A program made the translations under genes and the position numbers. Positions 1-11,495 of a DNA stretch of 64,000 nucleotides are shown one piece after another (position 1 is the first letter of the stretch; each line of letters opens with the position of its first letter). This DNA is from Panaeolus papilionaceus (lineage: Eukaryota > Basidiomycota > Agaricomycetes > Agaricales). Location: contig JADNRZ010000018.1 of the NCBI GenBank assembly GCA_015501605.1, positions 682,001 to 746,000 on the forward strand, written 5' to 3'. The notes beneath the pieces were generated by a model. That model worked only from the letters and a program-made list of their open reading frames with translations. It ran no database searches and was not told where the DNA came from.

Positions 1-144
1 GACAGTCCTTCTCCGGTAATTTACAAACGACGATGGGCGGTTCGTGAAGGCGTGAAAAAAATTGCGAACAGAATGATTCCAGAATATTTGAATTTCCTAG
101 ATCCTTCTTCTTTCGGAGCACAAATCGCCCAGAAAAACTCTTGA
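1..144 (+). CDS. 3' end of an unidentified protein (partial)
   Basis: The first frame is open from base 1 to a TGA at 142-144 and gives 47 residues with protein-like composition, including the stretch VIYKRRWAVREGVKKIANRM and ending in AQIAQKNS. It is too short to identify and has no recognisable domain. It sits on the same strand as, and about 235 bases before, the RPL11 start, so it would be the last exon of a left-hand neighbour cut by the window edge. It could also be chance coding in a promoter region. Confidence 0.45.
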   Translation, partial: DSPSPVIYKRRWAVREGVKKIANRMIPEYLNFLDPSSFGAQIAQKNS

Positions 145-379
145 AGGTATCATTTACGCAGAAGGAATGTCGGAAACAGCGGCCAGGGCAGGTGTCGGTA
201 GAATCCCGACCCCGGCAAGAAAGGTCGGTAATTCGGATTTTGAATATGTAAACGGCGCTTGCCGGTAAATGTGCAGTAGCGAAAATAAGGTTTCAGCCAC
301 ACATCCGCAAGCAGAGAGCGTTGTAGAAGGATTTTCCCACAAAGGTAGGAACAGCGACAAACCACCACCCCTCGACAAA

Positions 380-1096
380 ATGGTTAGTGAACCTATGCTA
401 TTCGTCGATATAAACGTCCCAGGGCTAATATTTGTGTAGTCTGAACAAAAGACTGCTCCCACCAATGTCATGAAAGAGCCTCGCATCGAGAAGCTTGTCA
501 TTAGTGTGTCCAATTTATGACCCTACCTTATCAGAAATTCAGTACTGACCAGAATCTGCGCTTTCGTCTCGTTAATTAGACATCTCCGTCGGTGAATCTG
601 GAGATCGTTTGACTCGTGCTTCCAAAGTTTTGGAGCAACTTACCGGCCAAACACCCGTCACCTCAAAAGCTCGTTACACTGTCCGTACTTTCGGCATCCG
701 TCGTAACGAAAAGATCGCGGTCCACGTCACCATCCGAGGACCCAAGGCGGAGGAAATTCTCGAGCGTGGTTTGAAGGTCAAGGAGTACGAGTTGAGGCGC
801 AAGAACTTCTCCGAGACTGGTAACTTCGGTTTCGGTATCCAGGAGCACATTGATTTGGGTGCCCGTTATGATCCAGGTATCGGTATCTTCGGTATGGACT
901 TCTACGTTGTGATGGGTCGTCCAGGTCAGCGGGTGGCAAGGCGGAGACAGCAAAAGGCTCGCGTTGGATTCCAGCACCGTATCAAGAAGGAAGATACGAT
1001 GTCCTGGTTCAAGCAGCGCTTCGATGGTATCATTTTGGTGAGTCGATATTGTAAGGGCTCCAGTATTCTAAATTCTTATACTTTGATCAGAAATAA
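380..1096 (+). CDS. RPL11: 60S ribosomal protein L11 (uL5)
   Basis: Large-subunit ribosomal protein of the central protuberance that contacts 5S rRNA; cytoplasmic translation. Four exons: 380-382, 440-503, 580-1037 and 1091-1096. The first exon is only the ATG, followed by the donor GTTAGT; the second begins [20 protein letters not shown], and the codon for Asn in [12 protein letters not shown] is split across intron 2. The third exon carries the conserved core ([49 protein letters not shown]). The last exon is one Lys codon plus TAA, giving the end FDGIILK. The product is 175 residues, the normal size for eukaryotic uL5. The tail-to-tail neighbour on the other strand is the RING protein, 242 bases away. 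Reading straight through the third donor would add a spurious C-terminus, which I reject because the family ends at about this point. Confidence 0.95.
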
Positions 1097-1338
1097 ATGG
1101 TTCATCCACAGTTTCACCCCCATACATCACATGCTGTTTATGCCCTCTCATTTTTTATATGGCATGTTCTACATAGGCCCATGAAACACAGTTTTTTCCT
1201 GAGAGAAGAATGCGATAGCGACCTTGAAATAATTGAACCGACGTGCAACTGGCAAATCTACCCCAACAAAGCGAATGCGAATAAAAACTATGATACATAT
1301 GCATGGGTGGTATATATTTATGATGATCTTCTCTTGTG

Positions 1339-2891
1339 CTACAGATGACGTCCTAGTGGGACATGAGATCGTGGACCGAACTGGACAGGGCGGGTTGGAT
1401 GACCTTTGCTGTCGAGAGAAATTGGGAAGGGAGTTTGGCCGATAGTTGCAGGTGCCTTTTTGAGGACATGGATGGGGTTTGTGACGCGCCGACGCTCCAT
1501 TGGGTTGGTTTCGTTCAAGCTGCGCTTTTTCAAGACGTTGCTGGTACTGGCACTAGTCAGCTGCCAGTCGGATTGGAATTTGGTTTGTGGGATGCCACTC
1601 ATATCGAGATCGATGTCGTTTTCGTCCATGCAGATGGAACGACGAGCAGTACTTGGCGTCCCAGGAATGTTCAATCTGGTGGGTGTACCGCCGATGCTGA
1701 GCCTATTGGAGATGCGAGAGTGTTCATGAGTCGAGAAATCTCCGTCGTATTCAGCTGTAGTGGCATCGGACATGGTATCCTTCCTGTTGATCTGCTCTGT
1801 GAGCGAGGTGACTTGCTTTGCAAGCTTCTTGTTCTTCTCCTTCAGGGTGCGTGCCTAGTTGATCGCAATCTATTTTGAGCACAACCTCGGGTATGGATTA
1901 TATGAACCTCACTCACCGAGCTGATCTGACGTTCTAGCAAGTCCTTGTATCGTCTGTTGTCTTGATCGAGTTCAGCAGAAAGTTTCTTCCACACCTGCGC
2001 CTGGTCGTGGTTTCTGGTCGCCTCGTCTTTGGCGACCTCTGCGAGCCGGATGGCTTCATTAGTGTTGCGTTCTGCCTCGTTGAGTTGGTTCTTGAGCGTG
2101 ACGTTTTCAAGATGTAGAGCTTCCCCATCCTTGACTTTGTTTGCCATGCTATCTCGAGACCGACGTGCCCTGCGCAGGTCTTCCTTGAGACTATGTATTT
2201 CTTTTGATTGACTCTCGACATTTTTGAACAGGGGAATAATACGTTCGTTGAATGATTCTAGAGCATCGAGGATAGCTTTCTAAAATAATCAACGGTAAGA
2301 ATTGAAGATGAGTATTTAATTTAAGAATTTGAGGTGACGTACCACTGTGTCTGAATCTGGATTACTCTCTGCCACCCTTCTGAGTTTCTGCTCCGCTCTC
2401 TTCACACTTCCTGATGGTGTCGAAGGCCCCATAAGGTCAAGGCCTTCAACGAGTGAAGTCGCCAACGCCGTCTTCGCATCAACGACAGTCAGAAACACCT
2501 GATGCGACTCCCGTCTGTGAATATGAACTCTGCAGTTGGGGCACTTTGGTCTTGATTGCTCGAATAGCTGGTGCGTGCAGTTGCTGCAGAAGCCATGACC
2601 TGTGAGTAAAAATATGTGAATTAGTAAAACGAAAACGAAAACTCCGGTTCCCCGATGTGGTTAGAAGACAGGACAGAGTTTTAGGCTCGACGGTGATAAG
2701 AAAGTGGGCAGGCAAGGAGATCAAGCCGGTGGAGTTGTAATTTGAGGGTCTCATAGGACCCTCAGATCGATTCGCTTGAGGAACAATGAGACAAGGAAGA
2801 TTTACTCACCACAGGGAAAGACGAGAAACTGGTCGATGGAATGGTTGTTGAGACATATGGGGCAGTGACAGACACCTGCGCTGCTAGCCAT
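1339..2891 (-). CDS. RING-finger protein with central coiled coil
   Basis: Likely a RING-type E3 ubiquitin ligase; substrate unknown. Exons on the minus strand: 2810-2891, 2343-2599, 1917-2279 and 1339-1854, all in phase, giving about 405 residues. Residues 8-50 form a C3HC4 RING: CHCPIC near the start, then FPCGHGFCSNC (the Gly codon is split by intron 1) and PKCPNC. Roughly residues 115-250 are charged and heptad-like (for example LENVTLKNQLNEAERNTNEA), typical of a coiled coil. The C-terminal third is Ser/Thr/Pro-rich and probably disordered, with SIGGTPTRLNIPGTP resembling proline-directed phosphosites. The RING plus coiled coil resembles TRAIP-like or generic fungal RING proteins, but I cannot assign an orthologue. 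The 3' end faces RPL11. Confidence 0.8.
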
Positions 2892-4653
2892 GCTAGTATT
2901 ATGTATGTGCGATGATAATAAAGTCGGATTAGTTTGGTGTCGGAGTGGTAGGGAATGAAGAGAAATGTCCGTGATGAGTGTAATAGATATATGTAGTATG
3001 CAGAGCGGAAATTGGATTGTTGAAGGGGGTATATATGAATGAAATGAATCAAGTGTGTTACGAGAAGAGAAGAAAATCAGGATATGACAAGCAAGCGACG
3101 CGGGAAGGGTGTGTGAGTGTGTGTCAAAGCCTAAATGGCCTTTCCTCTGCTAACAGAGCCCCTTGACTCTTGAGTGTGACTCCAATGGTCAACGTTGTCT
3201 GCCTCAAGTTCACGACGCGTTCGACACGCGGTATGTGTTCCTATTTGGCGGAAGCTTTCACACGTGCAACTCACGCGTCGTTCAACATCCCATTAGGGCA
3301 ATTGGCCCCTGTCTTGCCTCTTACCAAACCCTACCCAGGGCTTCCATTTGACAATGAAACGCGTCGCGCGTTAAGAGGCGATTCATGGAATGAAGAATAA
3401 TAATGGCCGCTTTTTGAAACAACTCGCATCTTCTAGCGCTAGTAAAAATGCAGAAGGCCGGGTGGCCTGTTCCGACTGTTTCTGCACAAAAATAGCGATT
3501 CTCTAGCCATATGCATACCTGATCGCAGAAAGAGATCCAATTGAGTTTTTGCTGATGATACGCAGAAGAGTGCATTTGTAATTCATTTGTGCACTGTGTG
3601 TCGTCGTGCCCGGGTATGAGTCATAGTGTTGGCCACGAGGAGTAGTTTTCACGGTACACTCCCTTGCATCCCACGCGTATTCAATCAGGGTGATAATACA
3701 TGAGCAATGGGTTTCGAAAACGCGTCTGATAACCAGGATATGCAGGGGAATTCAATAGAGATCCGCAGCTTGAACGAGCCTAACAGGCTGTGCGCGAGTA
3801 TGTATGACGGGTGGATTGGGTCTTGAAGCTTGAAGAGTGAAAAGTTGAAGCTGCACAATTCACTCCTCCCTCTTCAACCTCAACGTTGAACATTTCACGA
3901 GCAGTGATGATAGGTAACACAAATGAGCAATTCGGATTCCTCCAATGAATTACACAGCGGTACTAAACATGCACAACAAGCACAAAAAGTGGCTTATGCC
4001 ATGATTAAATACCAGGTTATGTGGTAGAAGTAGTATAGGGAAAGGGAGTAAAGACAGTAAAGACAGCGGCAATAAAAGACAGTAGGTAAGAGGGCCCGCA
4101 AATTAAGACGACTCTGTTTTTTGTAAACGAATGGAAGGACAAGTGCAGAGATGCCCTTGCTTGATGGTATGATATGATATGGTATGTGCTTGAAGGCAAG
4201 GAAAAGGAATTCCAAAGGTATAGAAAAACAGAAACAAAAACAAAATTCCTTCCAAATATGATTAAGAATAATGAATAAAAAAAGTTAAAAAAAATGGAGA
4301 GGACAAAGGGATGTAAAGAGGTAGAGGTGATATAATGATGTGGAACGCATGGTGATGACGTGGTGGACAAAGAGAGTGAAGAGAGGTCTAGGGGATAACC
4401 AGGTGGCAGATGATACGATCCAGGGATATCAATTAAATTGCTGGGGTATGAAGCTGGAGGCCGAATGAATTGAAGTGCGTAAAGAAACGAGAAAGAAAAA
4501 AGGAAATATCGTGAGGTGAAGAACGAAAGATGAAGAATGTAAACACAGGAAAGTCATCATAAGAGTCGTGAACGAAAAATAACAGAAACAGTGAACAGAT
4601 ATGGGAGAAAAAGAGACACGAGAATTCAGAATAATGGTAGCCAATGGCACTTT
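2892..4653. other. intergenic region between two minus-strand genes
   Basis: It should contain the promoter of the RING gene (next to 2891) and the 3' region of the vezatin-like gene (next to 4653). Short open frames occur on both strands but show no domain, conserved motif or convincing splice pattern. The part from 4000 to 4640 is purine-rich on the plus strand (TC-rich in the sense of the minus-strand gene), which fits 3' UTR or spacer. I see no gene here. Confidence 0.5.
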
Positions 4654-7650
4654 TTAGAGGGTTTCCAAAACTTGAACGGGTTCCTCCTCCAACCTCGGCA
4701 GCTGAATCCTCTCCCCACTCTGCGACACGGGCTGAACAGGTGCCTGCGTCTGCATCTGCATCTGCGCCGTATCCGTCATCCTTCGTTTCCTCTGCCCGAC
4801 TTTCCATATCACATCTTTCAGCTCCTGCACAACCTCACCCCCAGGACCCCACTTCTCTACACCCCCCTTCCTCTCATCATCATCATCACCACCCAGTCCT
4901 CCCCTGGCACTCCCAAGTATACTCTGCCCACTCTCCCGCCTCGCTTTCGCGATCTTAATCCTGTCTTCCCTCGACAATTTTGACCTTTCCCTCGCAAATG
5001 CCACAAGAGGGCCAGTCTCAGCCTCATATACTTCTTCCACCCCCGGTAGCGGCAAATGCTGAGCCGACGCCGCAAGTAATAGATGCGAGGTGGCATCGTC
5101 CAACGCCAGATCACCACTCTCTTCTACAACACCTGCCACGGCGCAGGGATGCCTCACATCGCCCTCATCATCCGACATAGGTGATGAAGCTCCCGGCCGA
5201 TCCGAGTCGTCGCTTCCATCGTGACCCAACCCAGGAAGATCCTCAAACTCCTCTTCATCCTCATCGTCACTCGACACCAGAGGTTTAGGATTAATAATCT
5301 CCAACAACCTCTCCCTCCCCCTCTCACACTCCCTCAGCGCCATCCCAAGCTCCCGACGAAGTCGTTCATAAGCTTGCAATGCACGTGGCTCCTCACCCTC
5401 CAGGCCTCCATTCACATTAGAGTTGATCGAAGAAGAGTAATTTGACGGTGGCGACGAAAGCATCCTCGTCAATGATCGCGAATGCCGCAATCTTCTCGTC
5501 GATCCAGCTGTCGAACTAGGTGCAGAAGGATCAGATTTCAGCGCCACCATGCACTCGTCCATATCATCGCGCGCATCATCTAGCGCGGACTGGATCGCGG
5601 CGATATGCGCTGCAAACCTCGACAGGTGGCTAGGCATAGGCGCGAACGACCCGCTCGTCTCGCGAGACCGAGGTTGTCGAATCGGGTGAGGCGGCGAGTC
5701 TTCGTGCGTCTGCTGATGCGGCCCAGGTGTTGGGACCTGCTCTCGCAACTTCTGTCTCTCAGCCTCTTCCAACGCCTCGGCGAGTCTCGCACATGTATCC
5801 GTCAACGACGTTGTCAAAAGCCCAACAACGCTCCTGATATCCTCCCAATACCCCTCGTCGTCTTCTTCATTAAACCTCAGCGCCAATAAATGGGCACAAG
5901 CGTATCGTTTCGCCGCAACCGCGCCTTGAACGGCGTAATTTAGCGCCGCAAAGGATAAAGGATGCTTAGCCGGCTGCGAGCTCGTGAATTTTGAGGCAGA
6001 AGCGATGCTGGACGAGAACATGGGTGGGCTTCTCGGACTCCGGTGGTCGAAGAGGGAGGCACTGGCGGGTGGTGTAGGTGTCTGGAGAACTTCGATAGCG
6101 GCAGTTTTGCGTATTCTCTGAAGCTCTAGGGCTGCTGCTCCAAAGTGATTTGAAGATAGAGTAAACTGCTCTGAACTACTTGTTGGCATTCCGTCGAAAA
6201 ATTCGGGTACAGAGGCCAATTGAACATTGGGACTGGTTGGCATGGGTGTAACGGGTGCGCTACTCGCGTTGCTTGAAAACAGGTCAGAAATATTTGCGCG
6301 ATGCCTATCACGGCGCCGGTACAAAGGACTTGTGGGGCTGCCGGCAAATGCTAAAGAAGAGTATGAACCATTCCAGGTGGAACGCTTGTTTTCTGGAGTT
6401 GTGGGAAATTGGGATGCGAGACGCGGTGAGGGAAAAGAGAAGGGTCGCATTTGGGGGTCGGAAGCGAACACCGACTTCATGGGCGAGGGTGGAGCATACA
6501 TCTCCGACAACTGGGAGAGCTCAGATGGAGATGTTAGCGCGGAGAATAGTTGTCGGATGTTGTCGCAGTGTGTCTGTGTCGTTTGCAAGCATGAATGCAG
6601 AGCGACACGAACAGAAGAGGATGTCGAGGGACCTGAGGAACTGTACATCGATCGATAGAAACAATCAGCAAGTTGTCAGACAAAATGACATGCGGAATAT
6701 TGTGCATAAATGACGTACGTCCGTTCTTCCTCATCGAGAAAGGTGAGCGTGTCTTGGACTACGGACTCCCAAGTTTCATTGGCTGATGTCAGGTCATCGA
6801 GTGCGTTTAGGGACTGGTAAAGGAGAAATTTCAGTAACAGGGTGGCTCTAGACTAGAATATTAACTCACCGAGGTCATGTCATGTTTGGGCGTTTCGGTC
6901 GTTGGAATAAAATTATATACAAAGGCGAATGTCACCAGAAGTGCTAGTAGGGCAAGGGTGGGGTATCCGATGCTTAGTAGAACAACAACTGAGGCTGCAG
7001 AAAAAGATATAGGGCCCAGTGAGGAATCTGAAGAAGAAGATATTGCTGGTGTTAGACGATCGAGTTCCAAACTCGAGGTTCTGCTATGTTGCAGTTTCCC
7101 GGGTAGCGAGTAGGAACGATGTGGCCGTCCAGGTAGAGATGTTGGTAGAGATGTCGCCAACAGTGATGATGAGATGATAGAGTACTTGAATCTTTCGACA
7201 AAAGGACTCGGTGTGTGCTGATGAAAAGCGGAAGTGATGAACCCTTGCAAAACCTGAACATATAAAAAAGTTGTCAGTAACTTGAACTCGTGGTAGAAAA
7301 ATCACAAAGAAACTGATGACAGAAAATAGATGCTGGATAGCCAACGAAACACAGCTCCGACCTGTAACTTGTATAAAGAGTCGGTTATTTACCTCTAGGA
7401 AATGAGATAGCCATTCCGGACACCACTCCGGTTCATCGTTGTCGTCTGAAGTTTCCTCAAAGATTTCTGGATGGGGATCAATCTCCACTTCCAACTCTGT
7501 GGAAATTCCTGGCATCATCATGGAGGTCTCTCCTGCGTCTAATACCCCAAATAAATATTTTAGTCCAGCTATTCCCGTTGGTTTTTTGTTGAAAGGCGTA
7601 CCCCGCAAATATTCTTCTAATGGGTGCTCATCAAATACAGCTTGAGCCAT
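4654..7650 (-). CDS. vezatin/myosin-binding-domain-like membrane protein
   Basis: Exons on the minus strand: about 7369-7650, 6870-7253, 6719-6813 and 4654-6640, about 915 residues. The N-terminus reads GLKYLFGVLD followed by WLSHFLEVNNRLF, then FKYSIISSSLLATSL and a strongly hydrophobic hairpin (around residues 175-208, including SVVVLLSIGYPTLALLALL). After it comes SLNALDDLTSANETWESVVQ. This order matches the fungal 'myosin-binding domain' (vezatin/Inp2-like) proteins as I remember them; in yeast Inp2 is a peroxisomal receptor for a class V myosin. The long C-terminal part is Ser/Pro-rich with acidic runs (DDEDEEEFEDL). The first donor is uncertain: GTTACA after Ile-Gln keeps phase with acceptor TTCAG at 7254, but a pair about 7-10 bases downstream also fits. 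The family call is from motif memory, not a search. Confidence 0.65.
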
Positions 7651-10600
7651 GAAACGGATAGTGTTTATGCAAGGATAGTCTGGATTGTAAGTCGTGACAG
7701 AATCGTGAAAAGTAGAAGATAATTGAAAAGAGAAATGATGGTCGGTGAATATGGAGGATAGAGAAAAGGAGAGTTTGGGCGGGACAATGAACAGAAGGCA
7801 GCACTAAAGGAAGCCCGTCACTTACAAGTGAGAACCCATAAACACACATTGACCCTGCATATTAATTTCCCACGCTACGTCTTTATTTGCATTACCAAAT
7901 CATTTGGTTTTCTTTTTTATTTCTTGACCCTCATTGTCCATGTACCCTCCCTAGCTTACAACAATAGTCAACGCCATTTCTTTGTCTGACAGTTTATGGT
8001 TCTACTTCGACAGCGAACTTGAAGCATCTACTTTTCATCGACAATCGTGGAATTTACGCTGAGACTGTACCTGGTGGTTCTGAGCGTGTTTTTGATGACC
8101 TCCTGGCGACTTTAATAACACCATGACAACCACCAAAATTTCGATTCTCTTCACACAACTGCATGTTGAACCTGAAATTGACTTTGCTTGCAGTAGAAAA
8201 CTCCACACGATGATATTATAGGCGTTCCACAAATCGACAGTCACAGAACTTGGAAAAGGACCCATATAGAACAAATTCTGGCAGAGTTAAGTATATCTGT
8301 ATGCCAACACGTGGGTGCTGCACATTGTCTAGCTTGGTTTATGAAGATATGAGCTACCTGGCTTGTTACACGGTCAAGCCTGGTTTCATGGTTAATCATC
8401 TACGTTACGAAACGCTTGATCGACCACCTCAAGGCCAGCGGGCCTACAAGATGAATCACTCTGAATCATCGTGCTCTAATGATAGTGACTGAAACGCACT
8501 TCGATGACCACTATTTTCAAGCTTTCGTCAGAACTAGCTTCCGCCACAAAAAATTAGCATGAGAGTGAGTGCTCACCGACCTCGTCTTGCTGGATCATTC
8601 TAACTCGACATATCAGGTTCAAGGAACCCCATCCGCACCCACTTACATGATTCATGGTATATCGAGCGATTACTCACCTACCAGAAGAGAATAACTCGCT
8701 TCAACCCAATATCTTCGCTTCGGCGGAAGGAGATACGCCGTTTACAAACTAACCTCAAAGGTAGACTGCCGCCCTTGCTGCCTCTGACCTTCTTCAAAAG
8801 TCATCTTTTATCGGTCATGCCTTGACTTCGATCGCACGCCAGACCCTACTGTTTTGGCATTACTGATCGTCGATTTCATTTATGCAGGTATACGAATCAC
8901 CGCTGGTGCACCCCAACGAAACTAGGGATGTCATCACGATGATTGTCAGTCCTTTATGGGTATTTCATGGTTTAAATCTCGCGCTGTTTTCGTCCTTTAG
9001 GGTCACGACCTTATCTATTATATTTTCTTCATCATTCTCTGACAATAATAAAGTGACCCACAACTTGGCAGCTAAACCCCGTATTTTTTTGTTCACCGCC
9101 TGTTCCAAGGACACAGCCTACACTTCGTTTTCTTATCAATACGCCAGAGTACCCCTTGACGTGCTACTTGGAGGCGTATTTGTACGCTCATCGCTTAGAT
9201 TCCGATGGGATCCCGTTTCCCTCCTTCACTCCATTGAGTATCCGGCGAATTCAACACCTCCAGTGCAACTCCAAGCTAGATTTTTCTCCTCGGACCGCGT
9301 CCCTCATTCACACTGACAGGAGGTTGTCCAACATCATGAAAACGATGATTTGTTATCACACGTCTTAGAATCGATAGCGACTTCTGTCTGTTCTTTTTTC
9401 AACAGTGGAAACCCTGAAACAAATGAAACGAGCCCTCGAGCTTCAACCAGAAATGGTCTTCATTATGCGAACTTATACTCTTTCTGATTTCTACTACATG
9501 ATTCCATGCTATCTCGGGTCGGAAAATGCAGCTTTGTTCAATATCCATCAAGAACTTGAAATCACCCTCAGCGTTTGACATTTTAGCACGTTCCGAGTCC
9601 GTCTTCATTCGAAAGCACTGGCACCAGTTCCGAGCCAGCCAAAATAGACTAAGTTTTTGACTCATTCACATGGTATTGAGCACCATTGAAATGTAATCTT
9701 AGAGGATTCCTCAATGCTCAACTGTATCAATCGACTGTATGTGTCGGCCACGTTTGGCAATGCATCGTGTCGACTTGGTGTCAAGAGGCCAATTGTGCAA
9801 ATCAACAGCTTGATGCCTTTCACCAGACTCAATCACTACCACATACGCCCCCCTCATCCTCTCCTCGAATAGCACCCTCTTTTCATATGACATGGCTCCT
9901 CATTTTTCCGCTTTACAATCATAACAAATCATGAGACGCATTCTCTTCTCCTTATCGATCCTCGAATCGCCATTCAAGTTTTCGTGATCAGGGAACGCCC
10001 ATGGAACGGAAGAGAAAGAATAACAAACTATAACCATATCGCACAGTATGGAAGTTCGGTGACTTGAAGTTGAACTCATTCCTTTCGGGATACAGTTGTG
10101 GGGGCTTCACCAGCCAAATTGCTCAGTAGATGCTCGAGCAAAACCTAACCAGGTTAGGCAGGTGTGGACCCACGTTATGGAAGGGTAGACATGCCACTGA
10201 ACTTAAATCCTGCGAGGCATCCGCCGCGTTCCCTATATCTCCCACAACAAAGATATTGGGGATGATACGGGTCGACCACATTGTTTTAATGACCATGCCT
10301 GCGGTGCGTGCTGTGCCTATGACCTTGCCAAGGGAATAAGCGGGGGGTCATAACTTATCGGATAGTGGGGTAGCCAATGGTTGGTGGCACATTTTTTTTC
10401 AAGTTACGCCTATCGTAAAGTGAAGATCTTTTGGCAATGGAAGAGGTGTGTGAAGGCTGGTAGTTTGAGAAAGGGGAGGATAAATATTCAGCCCTTCAGG
10501 CATTTGGTCGGTCTTCGGGGACTTTTACGAGTAGTTGTGTAATTTGTCCTCATTTTTGGACCTCTACCGGCATTTTTGTGTGCTCACAAACCACTTCTGA

Positions 10601-11495
10601 CCTTCGGAGTTGGATTGTGAAGCCTCGTGGAGCTACTAGATGTCGTGAGCGAACCGAGTGAAGCCGATGATGGTGGACAGAGGATATTGGTTTTGACTGC
10701 GATCAGCGAAAGCTATAGTTTAGATAGCTTAGAGCGCGAAGATGGCGTTCAATTAACCGAAGAGGATTAGTACTGCGATGTTTGAGCAGATGATTACAAT
10801 GCTTTCTAGTTCAAGGCGAATTTTCACTGCACTTATGCATTTCACCGGATAGTGTACATATCAGCACGAAACCCTGCAACAGACTCGTGCTGCCACTGGT
10901 CCTGAATTACTCAAATCCATTCCCCCACTCTGCTTATAAATTTAAATAAAATGCCGAAATATGATGAGAAAACCCGGATGGGCGAGGTATGTAATTTTGA
11001 GGTCCACACTCGTCATCGGCCACCTGAATGCACAGATAACAACGTAGCTGCACTGAGTGCAGCATAGTTCAGCCCTCCATCATAGTCAGCTCCACCACGA
11101 GGGCCGTGGCAGAATTTACAGCAATGGCAAGTCGCTTCCCACTTGTCGTTCCTCTTTCTCCGTTAGAGTATAGGTTCCTTGAATCGGCCGCGTGAATTTC
11201 ATGCGATCCCTTACTTCTCGCAAGCCCACCTAATTGGAAGAAGTATCATTGCTGATTTCATCTCCTTTGGTATCTCTCGTAAGGGGAACCCTATTGGTAC
11301 ATAGATATCACTGCCGATTCACCGAAACAACTGCTATGATTTATCAGGGAAGGAGGCCGAAAGTCTGGGACTCTACTTATCCAATGGTGATATATACTCC
11401 CTTTAAACAGGTATTTGATCCAGTACAAAAGCAACGGAGCACCGCCAAGTTTCCCCCTCCACTTTCTGTCCTAATACTTCCCCCGCTTCTTGACT
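7651..11495. other. gene-poor region, one possible oxidoreductase relic
   Basis: No complete gene could be built here. Open frames at 8035-8274 (-), 8250-8492 (+), 8882-9316 (+) and 9399-9665 (-) lack domains and are interrupted by stops without plausible introns. On the minus strand at about 10225-10330 a short stretch reads IIPNIFVVGDIGNAADAS, which resembles the second FAD-contacting motif of pyridine-nucleotide oxidoreductases, but the frame is not extendable on either side; it may be a gene relic. A TATATA at 11391-11396 lies 100 bases before the P450 start. The rest looks like long spacer or decayed sequence. Confidence 0.4.
11391..11396 (+). promoter_or_regulatory. TATA box of the P450 gene
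   Basis: TATATA lies 100 bases upstream of the P450 ATG, a usual distance for a fungal core promoter. Assigned by position and sequence only. Confidence 0.4.

Noticed and set aside
154..513. 119-codon minus-strand frame over the RPL11 promoter and first exons
   Set aside because: Overlaps the experimentally plausible RPL11 exons on the other strand and shows no motif.
3163..3400. Plus-strand frames upstream of the RING gene
   Set aside because: A possible intron at GTATGTG exists, but the product shows no recognisable feature; likely chance.
8882..9316. 144-codon plus-strand frame in the gene-poor region
   Set aside because: No ATG context, domain, or splice partner; composition is not clearly coding.
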